Positions 29,928 to 38,672 of a stretch of DNA of 48,681 nt are shown in pieces. Below the pieces are notes generated by a model. The model was not told the DNA's origin. It saw nothing but the letters and a program-made list of their open reading frames with translations, and searched no databases. Numbering within the stretch: the stretch's first letter is position 1; every line of letters starts with the position of its first letter. Source of the DNA: a virus; the IMG/VR virus record IMGVR_UViG_3300010391_000237, positions 1 to 48,681 of that record; one strand, 5' to 3'. The position numbers and the translations under genes are program-made.

Positions 29928-30137
29928 ATGGAAGAAATAGTGCCAAATTCGTTAGTACAGCTCGGAGAATATGGAACAGTAGGGATAATTCTAGCTCTTA
30001 TAGGGCTGGTAGGGCTTATCGGCTGGTTATTCTATAGGTTCGCAGCTAACCATGTAGAACACTCTAATATAGCCTTCAATCAGAATACTGAGGCACTTAC
30101 AAAACTCTGCACTATTATAGAACTTAAAATTAAATAA
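29928..30137 (+). CDS. Single-pass membrane protein, holin-like (BhlA/UviB style)
   Basis: A 69-residue protein: a short N-terminus, the hydrophobic segment TVGIILALIGLVGLIGWLFY (residues 17-36), then a charged helix (NHVEHSNIAFNQNTEALTKL). This layout resembles BhlA/UviB-like holins. It sits among tail genes, far from the C39-like protein, so a structural membrane role is also possible. Its stop overlaps the next start (TAATG). Confidence 0.55.
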   Translation: MEEIVPNSLVQLGEYGTVGIILALIGLVGLIGWLFYRFAANHVEHSNIAFNQNTEALTKLCTIIELKIK

Positions 30138-31321
30138 TGTCAACTACAAAAGCTCAATTAGGGATTAGGCTTACGGAAGTGTTAAAGAGGAGTGAAACCC
30201 GTAATCTTACCCCGACACAAAGAGACAGGGCATTGAATGATGCTTTATTAACTGATGTCAACCACTATAGGAATTGGAATCCTCAGTATAAGAACTCAAC
30301 TACACAGGCTGTGGATGGGGTTATTAACATACCCTATAATTTCAGGAGGTCAGACTATTTAACTTACGGCTCAGACGAGGAAGATGTACTTTATAAAGAG
30401 TACGATTTGGTAGACCAGACCAAATTCTTTGCTGATAAGGCTGACCAGACTGCCGTAATAACAGATTTAAACGGAAGACAGGTTATCAGGATTCACGATG
30501 ACGAAGACCAAGGGGTAGATGTATCTAACAAGACCGCAACCGCAGACTTAGGCTTGAGAGATGCCGCAGCCAGAGAAAGGCTTTTCCAGACATTCACAGC
30601 GGTAAGTTCAATACAGGGTGTAACACACAGGCTGAAAAAGGTCGGCTCTCCGACTGGCACTGTAACGGTTGCACTTTATGCAACCTTAGCAGGAGTACCT
30701 ACAGGTTCAGCTCTGGACTCAAAAACAATAAACATAGATGAATTTCAGGATTCGGATTACTATAATATGTTCTTCGACCTAGATTATACTCTGACAGCGG
30801 CTACGGTATACGCAACCGTATTAAGCGGGAGTTATACTGTAAGCGCAACTAATTACATAGCCTGTGAGTATTCCGCTGCCTCAGTATACACAGGCGGCAC
30901 ACACGGTACTTATGACGGCGCAACTTACGCTGCTGGGACAGGAGATTTGTACTTCATTATCTGGAAAGATAAATTCAGGTGGCAGTACGAAGCGGAACTT
31001 ACAGAGATGACAGAAGCCAGTGATGAAACTGGGCTTTCAAGAGACTTCGATGAACCTATCTGTATGCTCGCAGCCGCAAGACTCTTAGAAAGACAGTCTA
31101 ACGGGCGTGACCAAGGCAGGACTTCAAGGGCTTTCCAGTTGAGATACGGCAACGGGGGCAACGTAGCCACACCTACACCTGACTCAGCTTTCGGGCTTTT
31201 AAACAATATCTGGAACGAAACCCGTGTCCAGACCAAACATCCATTACGCAGGATGCAGAACATTTATGAGAAACGCAAATTATCCAGAAGATACCCAGAT
31301 ACTAATGCCACACAGCCTTAA
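30137..31321 (+). CDS. Head-tail adaptor-like protein with inserted beta domain
   Basis: A 394-residue protein. The ends look like the helical adaptor of short-tailed phages (IRLTEVLKRSETRNLTPTQR...DALLTDVNHYRNWNP; FDEPICMLAAARLLERQSNG). Residues about 155-275 are a beta-sandwich insert (FTAVSSIQGVTHRLKKVGSP; TVTVALYATLAGVPTGSALD), as found in host-facing decorations. Neighbours (nozzle, fibre) support an adaptor or tubular role. The assignment is by layout rather than motif. Confidence 0.6.
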   Translation: MSTTKAQLGIRLTEVLKRSETRNLTPTQRDRALNDALLTDVNHYRNWNPQYKNSTTQAVDGVINIPYNFRRSDYLTYGSDEEDVLYKEYDLVDQTKFFADKADQTAVITDLNGRQVIRIHDDEDQGVDVSNKTATADLGLRDAAARERLFQTFTAVSSIQGVTHRLKKVGSPTGTVTVALYATLAGVPTGSALDSKTINIDEFQDSDYYNMFFDLDYTLTAATVYATVLSGSYTVSATNYIACEYSAASVYTGGTHGTYDGATYAAGTGDLYFIIWKDKFRWQYEAELTEMTEASDETGLSRDFDEPICMLAAARLLERQSNGRDQGRTSRAFQLRYGNGGNVATPTPDSAFGLLNNIWNETRVQTKHPLRRMQNIYEKRKLSRRYPDTNATQP

Positions 31322-31425
31322 TAGCGTGTCAATGAAGCCCCTTTTTAGGCTATTACAGCCACGAAAACAATTTTAACGTATGGGTATAGCCTACGCAATA
31401 TAGACCCCCCTTAAATCGATTATAA

Positions 31426-33429
31426 ATGACAATTTATCGTAACAGAGCTTTCAATTTCGGCATAAACTCACTTGATGCAGAACATCAGGTTGGTGATAAT
31501 TATTGTGTCATAGGTAAAAACGTAAACGTAGGGGCAGGATATGTCCAGACCAGAGGAGGTTTTGAGTTATGGAATGAGGGTGTGGGGTATAACCCAGCAT
31601 ATCTCACAGGCGGGGCATCCGCTACTTCTGTTGTAGCCACTTGGAACGCTGTTACAGACGGTACATTCACAATATTTATAAACGGTGTTGAATATGATAT
31701 AACTGGTCTGAATTTTTCCACAGACACTACAATGGCTTTAATAGCAGCCAGAATACAGGCAGCTATAAGGACTGCCACATCATCACTGGAAACTTGTGTA
31801 TTTGAAACAGATAAATTTATAATAAGAAGTGTTAATATAACAAGTGCCAGTGCAATAACAGTCACATCAGCGAAAGGTTCTGGAACGGATATTTCTGGTG
31901 CGGGAGGAACTGCTTTTATGGACTCGGAAACAGGCAGGGGAACAGTGACTAATTCTTTCGAGATAACAGGCGGTATCCCTATGATGACACCTGCTTATTT
32001 CCGTGGAGGCACTAAGTTCTTGGTATTCGCTAATGCAGACCATTACTACTCTCTGCCTAATACAGCCACGACAGCAAGCACTTGGACAGACTTAGGAGAT
32101 TATGGAACAGCCGTACCAAACCCGTATGCGATTATGCACAAGAACGTGATGATATTCGGTACAGGATTAGTAGGCAACACACCTAAGAAATGGTCTGGGT
32201 CTGGTTCTATAGCCAACATCACAACCCCAGCAGACACAACTAATGATTTAAGATTTTACAAATACTTCCAAGGTGCTAATATAGCATATCTATTAGGAGG
32301 CGGTAACCACCGTGACCATGCGACGAATAACAACTCTACTTCTTATTATGCTCCTGATAGTGATAACTGGGCTGGCGGCGGTTACGTTCAGATAGGAGAC
32401 GGAGACGGGCAGGAACTCACAGGTATAGCAGTACATAGTAATATTATATTTTATAAAGAAAACTCAAAATACAGAGGAGATGTGGTAATTGAACCATCTA
32501 CATCTGTCTCGGTTATGAGAGTATTGGAGAAGTTCAATGACGGAGGGTCTATAAACCACGAATGTATAGTCGAAGTCCTTAATGACATAGTAACTATGTC
32601 TAACCGTAAAGGAGACGGAGTACGAGGTTTCTCCCAGCAGCAGACCAAGTTAGGTGGTTCTGAGTCTAAAAGGTACTCCACAAAGATAACACCTTTAACA
32701 GACCAGATTAACCGAGCTATAGCCAAAGACACCATGAGGGCTATAGTATTCGAGGAGAAACTTTACATAGCCGCACCATTGGGGGCTGCTAATTATAACA
32801 ACGTAATCTTTGTAGGTCATTTAAACCAGACCACAGACTTAGGAGAACCAGCTTGGACAATCTACAATATAAACGCAGGTTCATTCGCTATTCTTAATGA
32901 CGAAAACAATAAAGAGATGCTCCTTATGGGAGACTCTCTCTCGTCTAAGATTTATAAATGGAACGAGAACATATTAAGTGATAATGGTCATCCTATCTCA
33001 GCCCAGTTCAGGACTAAAAAGGTTGATATGGGAGATATAGGTATAGACACTTATGAGAACATACTCATTGCTGGGGAGATGACCACACCTACAGAAATTC
33101 ACGTTAAGGTCTATATAGACGGGAAAAGAACTACCTACACTATTACTAAAGAACAGATTTATGACACAAATTCTCTTTTATGGTCACACGTTATAGGTTC
33201 AGAGATAGTAGGTCACAACTCCGTAGGCTCTGGCTTCCAGAAACTAAGGTTTGTAGCCATATTACCTATCCCAGACCAGTTCAGAGACGGTGCTGAGGTA
33301 CAGGTAGACCTGAGTTCATCAGGTGTGGGTTACTGGTGGAAAATGGATGCCCTTATGATAATAGGAGAAGAAGATAATTCAATTAACTTAAATTTGTTCC
33401 CAGATAATCACTGGGTTTCAGCTAACTAA
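31426..33429 (+). CDS. Tail nozzle / stabilisation-like protein (beta-propeller)
   Basis: A 667-residue beta-rich protein beginning MTIYRNRAFNFGINSLDAEH. It contains FGINSLDAE-type nozzle starts, many WTIY/FAILND-type blades (AWTIYNINAGSFAILNDENN; LSSKIYKWNENILSDNGHPI) and an inserted roughly 100-residue Thr/Ser domain (residues 55-165). Beta-propeller tail nozzles such as P22 gp10 have this size and follow the adaptor gene. Supports a podovirus-type tail. Confidence 0.7.
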   Translation: MTIYRNRAFNFGINSLDAEHQVGDNYCVIGKNVNVGAGYVQTRGGFELWNEGVGYNPAYLTGGASATSVVATWNAVTDGTFTIFINGVEYDITGLNFSTDTTMALIAARIQAAIRTATSSLETCVFETDKFIIRSVNITSASAITVTSAKGSGTDISGAGGTAFMDSETGRGTVTNSFEITGGIPMMTPAYFRGGTKFLVFANADHYYSLPNTATTASTWTDLGDYGTAVPNPYAIMHKNVMIFGTGLVGNTPKKWSGSGSIANITTPADTTNDLRFYKYFQGANIAYLLGGGNHRDHATNNNSTSYYAPDSDNWAGGGYVQIGDGDGQELTGIAVHSNIIFYKENSKYRGDVVIEPSTSVSVMRVLEKFNDGGSINHECIVEVLNDIVTMSNRKGDGVRGFSQQQTKLGGSESKRYSTKITPLTDQINRAIAKDTMRAIVFEEKLYIAAPLGAANYNNVIFVGHLNQTTDLGEPAWTIYNINAGSFAILNDENNKEMLLMGDSLSSKIYKWNENILSDNGHPISAQFRTKKVDMGDIGIDTYENILIAGEMTTPTEIHVKVYIDGKRTTYTITKEQIYDTNSLLWSHVIGSEIVGHNSVGSGFQKLRFVAILPIPDQFRDGAEVQVDLSSSGVGYWWKMDALMIIGEEDNSINLNLFPDNHWVSAN

Positions 33430-33437
33430 ATAACATT

Positions 33438-35300
33438 ATGCCAACAATATCAGGTATAGAATCTAAAGTAACAGGATTCTTAAAGACCGATTTATCAATA
33501 GAAGCCACAACTACGGCAATAGATGTGGAATTTGTCGATGAAGATGATAACAATACTTCGGTCACTTTACAGAGTGATACTCTGGATTTCACCATAGACC
33601 CATTAAATGAGACTGGCAACGGTGCAGAGAGGATTTGCTGTGCTTCTACTACCGCTGATACACCGACTACTGGTATCACAAGGCTCAATACAGTCCAGAG
33701 AGGGCTTCTTAGATACGGCACTGGTCAGACTGGTTCAGCGACTTATGCTAAAAGTTACGCTCAGGGGACTAGAGTAGCTGTTTCGACAGATGCTCTGATG
33801 AGAGGTGTTAATATTCTTAAATCTTATCTGACAACTGACCCTTCTACTACAACCCGCACAGGCGCACAGACATTCACTGGTGCTGTTACAATGACAAAAT
33901 CATTACTGCACCCTGTTTATGCTGACGCTACAGCAAGAGACGCTGCGATTACTGTACCTGCGAATGGTATGATAATCTACAACACAGCTCTTGGGGTACA
34001 TCAGGAATACATAACAGGTGCTTGGGCTAACATGACATCTGGTTCAGTTACACCCAATTCGGCAGACCACACAGGAGGTAAAGTAGACATCGCTTCTGCA
34101 ACCGAGATTGGAGCAGGAACAGCTACAGATGCAACTTCTAGTGCTGTTAACGTAATACCAGTATCTCAGACTGCCAAGACAAGTTCTGGTGCAGGTGATG
34201 AAAATAAACTACCTGTATTAAATTCTTCTGGTCAACTTGCGACAGGATTTGTTAATCTATCAGCACTTGACGGTAATAATGCTTTTGGAAATGGTTCTAC
34301 TGGAGCTTACACGGCTTCAAGTGGTACTTTAACAGCAGATATTTTTGCCACTGATGCCACTATCCCCGCAGGTGTTACTTTAAATACTGGTGGGTATAGG
34401 ATTTATGCGACAGGAACTTTTACAGTAGAAGCTACTGGAGTTTTACAGAATAATGGTTCAGCAGGAGGAAATGGAGGTGCTGGAGCGGTTGCGGTCACGA
34501 CAACAGGCGGAGCGGCGGGTTCAGCAGGTGCAGCAGGAGCTACTATTGCGCCAGGTGTTACAGTTCCTCCAGGTCTTATAGGTAAAATAGGAGGGGCAGG
34601 AGGGGCTGGCGCAAACACTAATGCTAGCGGAGCTAGCGGAGCAAACGGAACAGCGGGTGACAACATAACTAACGGAATAGGTGTAATCGGACTAATAGGT
34701 AAGATAGGCGGTCATGGCGGAGATTGCCCTGGAGTACCAACTACAGGAGGTATAGGCGGCACAGCAGGTGCGGCTGGAACTTTTGCGGCAAGCTCACTGA
34801 AAGTGAAAACATTAAGTATCGCTGAACTTCTTTTCGATGTTGTAGTAGGAACAAGATTTTACACAAGTTCAGGTTCAGGGAGGTCTTGTGGAGGTGGAGG
34901 AGGTGCTGGTTTTTCTTCCGGCAATGGTGGTGGCGGCGGCGGTGGTGGTGGTGGAAATGGCTGTACAGGAGGAACTGTGTGGGTGGCGGCTAAAACAATT
35001 GTTAATGGAGGAACGATAAAGGCTAATGGAGGAAATGGAGGTGATGGAGGTGCGGGGGGAAGTTCATCTGGAGCTAACGGAGGTGTTGGTGCGGGCGGAA
35101 GCGGAGGAAGCGGAGGAAGCGGAGGAGTGATAATTCTGATTTATAAAGATAAAAGCGGTGCTGGGACTTTACAGGTCGCTGGAGGAACAGGCGGGTCTTT
35201 GGGAGCTATCGGAGCAGTTGGTAACACAACTAACGCAACAGCCGCAACAGCAGGAAATAACGGTGGAACAGGCACTACTTACAAAATAGAACTAACTTAA
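33438..35300 (+). CDS. Gly-rich tail fibre
   Basis: A 620-residue fibre. Residues 1-170 are a virion-attachment region (SGIESKVTGFLKTDLSIEAT; NAERICCAST read approximately), a middle beta section follows (TGAYTASSGTLTADIFATDA), and residues about 335-600 are extremely Gly/Ala-rich, with runs such as GGGGGGGGNG and GGSGGSGGSGG. Poly-Gly sandwich domains form rigid receptor-binding tips in phage adhesins. The repetitive GGA/GGC-rich DNA (34,450-35,270) is prone to recombination between phages. Confidence 0.85.
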   Translation: MPTISGIESKVTGFLKTDLSIEATTTAIDVEFVDEDDNNTSVTLQSDTLDFTIDPLNETGNGAERICCASTTADTPTTGITRLNTVQRGLLRYGTGQTGSATYAKSYAQGTRVAVSTDALMRGVNILKSYLTTDPSTTTRTGAQTFTGAVTMTKSLLHPVYADATARDAAITVPANGMIIYNTALGVHQEYITGAWANMTSGSVTPNSADHTGGKVDIASATEIGAGTATDATSSAVNVIPVSQTAKTSSGAGDENKLPVLNSSGQLATGFVNLSALDGNNAFGNGSTGAYTASSGTLTADIFATDATIPAGVTLNTGGYRIYATGTFTVEATGVLQNNGSAGGNGGAGAVAVTTTGGAAGSAGAAGATIAPGVTVPPGLIGKIGGAGGAGANTNASGASGANGTAGDNITNGIGVIGLIGKIGGHGGDCPGVPTTGGIGGTAGAAGTFAASSLKVKTLSIAELLFDVVVGTRFYTSSGSGRSCGGGGGAGFSSGNGGGGGGGGGGNGCTGGTVWVAAKTIVNGGTIKANGGNGGDGGAGGSSSGANGGVGAGGSGGSGGSGGVIILIYKDKSGAGTLQVAGGTGGSLGAIGAVGNTTNATAATAGNNGGTGTTYKIELT

Positions 35301-35304
35301 TAAA

Positions 35305-38300
35305 ATGTCAAAGACACAACCTAATATCGGCAAGGTTATACAAAAAATCGGTGAAAAACCGATTGTAGCCAATTCACCAGCAACAAACAAAATCATATCA
35401 CAATATGATACTGCCGACAAAAAGGCGGGGTCTGTTATGACTCCACCTGTGCTGACTGATGCTCAGAAAAACCAGCAGGAGATTAGGAACAGGATGGGTG
35501 GAGGTACTGCTCAGACACCTAAACCGACTCCTTCTACGTTAAACGATGGTGTACCTATCTGGGAAGAAAAGGGTATGACCCGTGAGGAATACATAGCTCA
35601 GAATAATAAAAGGATTCAGGGTGAATTTGATGTAAAACCTAAAGAGGGTGAAGTATTTGACCCTTATGCTGCTCTACGGGCTAGACAGATGGATGGTACA
35701 GACGGTGCGGTAAGCGGTGCTATCGCTAAAGGTAGGGCAGACGCTATCCGTGATAAAATTATGGAAGGTGTAGGTGAACAGCCCAAGGGGACAGACACTA
35801 GCGGTATGACCAAGGAAGAGGCTGACGCTGCCAGATTAGCGGATGCTCAGGCTCTTGGTGACTGGTGGAGAAAGGTAGGAGAGAAATCCCAGATGGAGTT
35901 AGGAGACGCTACCGTTGGGATAGCTGATGTTAAAAATGAGATTTCTACCTACAAAGAGAGTATCGACAAGATGCTGGCTAATCTTAATAGTGTAGACCCA
36001 GCAGCAGGTACAGCTATAGGAGATACAATAACGAATTATACAAATAACGGAGGTACTCAGATTACACCAGAAGCTTTAGCTAAGATACAGCAGTTAGGTT
36101 CTCAGGGGTTAAGCCCAGCGGAACTCAAAGTTAAAGTAAACGCTATACTGAACACTCCCAGCCAGACCCAGTTAAACGGTGCTGGTATCACTGACACTGG
36201 AGACTCATTTACGATGAGTAACGGAGTATCTTTCAGAAAAGGTGCAGACGGATTACCAGATTACTCTGGTGAGAACCTCCCCAAAGACGCTAACGCTTAT
36301 GATATAGCGTTAATGGAACTAGCAGTCAATAATAAAATTGCCGATACAGGATTGACACAGCAGATACGCCTATTAAAAGACTTATCTGAGGAGGTTGCAA
36401 GAGCTACTAAAACTTCCAAACAGGAGGTAATGAACACATTTGACACAGCATCTAATAAAGTAGATGAAGCCATGCTTAGTGCTATGAACAACATGAAGTA
36501 CCAAGAGAGAAAATTGTCTCTTGAGAAAGACATATCTTTAGACAATATACTTACCAACGAAGCCAAGATGGAAGGGTATCTGAAAGGTCAGATGGAGGCT
36601 TGGGGAGCAGAGGGTTCTAGTGCAGCCCTTACGGTGATGGCAACGACTAAAAACAACTTCCTTAAACAGTACACTCAGACAGCATTGGGTTATGATATAG
36701 AACTTTCCCGTGTAGCTGATTTACAGACAGAGGCTAGTATGGCATTTACAAACAGAACTATAGAAATAGCCAACGCAAAGGCTTTAGGATTGCAGCAGAT
36801 TAATGATGATTTACTCACAAACATAGACAATATTTTCAATAAGACTTCCGAGGCTTATGAGAATACAGATTTGAAGTTAATGCAGAATAACTTAAATTAC
36901 GGCAAACAGGTACAGGCTATTAAGACAGCCGAACAGGAAGCCGCCCTCAAAGCCGCAGAAGCTACTAAGAAGTACAATTTTGATTTAATGAAGGAATATG
37001 CAGACCAGACAGGATATGTATATCAAATAGACAAAGATGGTAATGTAAAACCTAAGGTAGATTCAAATGGCTATCCACAATTAACATTAGCAGGAAGGGC
37101 AGAAAAAAGATTAGGTGATAAAGAAAATGGTTCTAGCGGAACATTTAATCCGTCTGGGATTGGAACGGGCGGTGGAACTAGTGGTGGGACTGGTGCTGTA
37201 TCACTACAAATGACTACGGACTACCTGAACGGGTTAGACCCGAACTGGATTGCTAATACTGGCACTGGTCAGGTAATGACTGGTTCTCCTTGGGGTTACG
37301 GGCTTGATATAGACGGTAAAATAGGCGACCCAGTTAAATCTCCTGTTACTGGTAAAGTAATAAGAGTTGAAAGTGATAAAAATGGTTCTAAAACTGGATT
37401 TGGTAATAATGTTCTTATAGAAACAGAAGATGGGAAGATAATCCAATTCAGTCATTTAGATTCCACTAGCGTAACAGTAGGACAGGATGTTGATAGTTCT
37501 ACAGTGTTAGGTGCTTTGGGTAATACTGGATATGTAATAGCTGGTAAAGGCGGAGACGGTTCTCACCTTGACATTACTATGTGGAGTAATCTAAAAGAAA
37601 TAAAAGATAAAGAGGATGCTATTGCAGGTTCTTCATCTGAACTTTTACAATCCTCAGAAATCAGACCCACTGGGAATACCGATGTAGATACTGCTTTAAG
37701 GCAAATTAAATCTGGAGCTTTAAGTTTAGAAGATTTCCCTGTTGTTGGAGGTAGTGCAGATGAAAGACAATTAAATAGAATGGTACACGAAGCGTACTCA
37801 GCTCAATCTACAGCACTAGGTGTACCCTCACAAGAGGGTAGGGTTGAGATAGAGAGTAGGGTGTCATACCTATCACCAGTACATCCTATGTACACTGGTC
37901 GTGGTACTTCGGATAAGGATATGGCTTTGATACAAGATGACATCCGTAGAGGTATAGCATCAGGTAAAACAGATGCACAAATCTTATTGGGATATATGAC
38001 TCCACAGGGTCAGCCTTGGAGCGATGTTGCTATGAATCTATTTGACCTTGCAAGCGGAAATCCAGATATAAATACAAGAAAATCTATCGGATTACCTATA
38101 AATCAGGGTAAGCCAGTGCAGGCTATGAATAATCTTGAAAATAGTTTGTTAAAAACTGTAGATAGAGATTTCTCAGACGCAACAACTATGTCAGAGGTTG
38201 TTAATAGGGCTTCTGAGGCTAGAGAGTTAGCCGCACAATTACCGAATATGACTGGTAAATTCGATAAAAAATTAAATGAATTTTTAATTCAATTCCCTGC

Positions 38301-38616
38301 ATCGGCTACAGATGCACAGCGGCAGAAAGGTGTTAGGTTAGCCTCTATACTCACCGATATTTCAAGAGGATTCCTTTCAAAAACTATCGGAAAAGCTATG
38401 ACCGAATCCGAATTAAGACTTCTCGAACCATTGATTACTACCATGAAAGACCAGCCTGATACTATCCAGACGAAATTAGACGAGATGATTGGCTCTGTTC
38501 TGAACACTCATAACGCTGTTAGGAGACAGGGTAATCTTCCAGTAATAAACGAACTACAGGCTAAATACCCAGAAATCAGACTCCAGCTATACAGAAGCCC
38601 GAAAGAGAAAACATAA
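35305..38616 (+). CDS. Giant internal virion protein with a degenerate M23 peptidase-like domain
   Basis: A 1,103-residue protein. The first 640 residues are helical and Gln/Ala-rich with coiled-coil segments (NKIADTGLTQQIRLLKDLSE; EQEAALKAAEATKKYNFDLM), suiting an ejected internal protein. Residues about 665-765 form a LysM-less M23 (lysostaphin-type) fold: SPWGYGLDIDGKIGDPVKSP...FSHLDST...GSHLDITMW. In M23 enzymes the zinc ligands are HxxxD and the second His of HxH; here the first His is Gly and HxH reads HLD, so activity is doubtful. A helical tail follows to PKEKT, where a TAA interrupts a frame that continues 17 more codons. Confidence 0.8.
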   Translation: MSKTQPNIGKVIQKIGEKPIVANSPATNKIISQYDTADKKAGSVMTPPVLTDAQKNQQEIRNRMGGGTAQTPKPTPSTLNDGVPIWEEKGMTREEYIAQNNKRIQGEFDVKPKEGEVFDPYAALRARQMDGTDGAVSGAIAKGRADAIRDKIMEGVGEQPKGTDTSGMTKEEADAARLADAQALGDWWRKVGEKSQMELGDATVGIADVKNEISTYKESIDKMLANLNSVDPAAGTAIGDTITNYTNNGGTQITPEALAKIQQLGSQGLSPAELKVKVNAILNTPSQTQLNGAGITDTGDSFTMSNGVSFRKGADGLPDYSGENLPKDANAYDIALMELAVNNKIADTGLTQQIRLLKDLSEEVARATKTSKQEVMNTFDTASNKVDEAMLSAMNNMKYQERKLSLEKDISLDNILTNEAKMEGYLKGQMEAWGAEGSSAALTVMATTKNNFLKQYTQTALGYDIELSRVADLQTEASMAFTNRTIEIANAKALGLQQINDDLLTNIDNIFNKTSEAYENTDLKLMQNNLNYGKQVQAIKTAEQEAALKAAEATKKYNFDLMKEYADQTGYVYQIDKDGNVKPKVDSNGYPQLTLAGRAEKRLGDKENGSSGTFNPSGIGTGGGTSGGTGAVSLQMTTDYLNGLDPNWIANTGTGQVMTGSPWGYGLDIDGKIGDPVKSPVTGKVIRVESDKNGSKTGFGNNVLIETEDGKIIQFSHLDSTSVTVGQDVDSSTVLGALGNTGYVIAGKGGDGSHLDITMWSNLKEIKDKEDAIAGSSSELLQSSEIRPTGNTDVDTALRQIKSGALSLEDFPVVGGSADERQLNRMVHEAYSAQSTALGVPSQEGRVEIESRVSYLSPVHPMYTGRGTSDKDMALIQDDIRRGIASGKTDAQILLGYMTPQGQPWSDVAMNLFDLASGNPDINTRKSIGLPINQGKPVQAMNNLENSLLKTVDRDFSDATTMSEVVNRASEARELAAQLPNMTGKFDKKLNEFLIQFPASATDAQRQKGVRLASILTDISRGFLSKTIGKAMTESELRLLEPLITTMKDQPDTIQTKLDEMIGSVLNTHNAVRRQGNLPVINELQAKYPEIRLQLYRSPKEKT

Positions 38617-38670
38617 AGTTCTGGCGGGCAGACAGCAGACGATATTTTAAAAGAATTAGGAATACAATAA
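38617..38670 (+). pseudogene. In-frame C-terminal continuation of the internal virion protein
   Basis: After TAA 38,614-38,616 the frame reads SSGGQTADDILKELGIQ and stops at TAA 38,668-38,670, two bases before the next ATG. That spacing matches other junctions in the block, so the extended form is likely the ancestral one. Confidence 0.7.
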
Positions 38671-38672
38671 CT

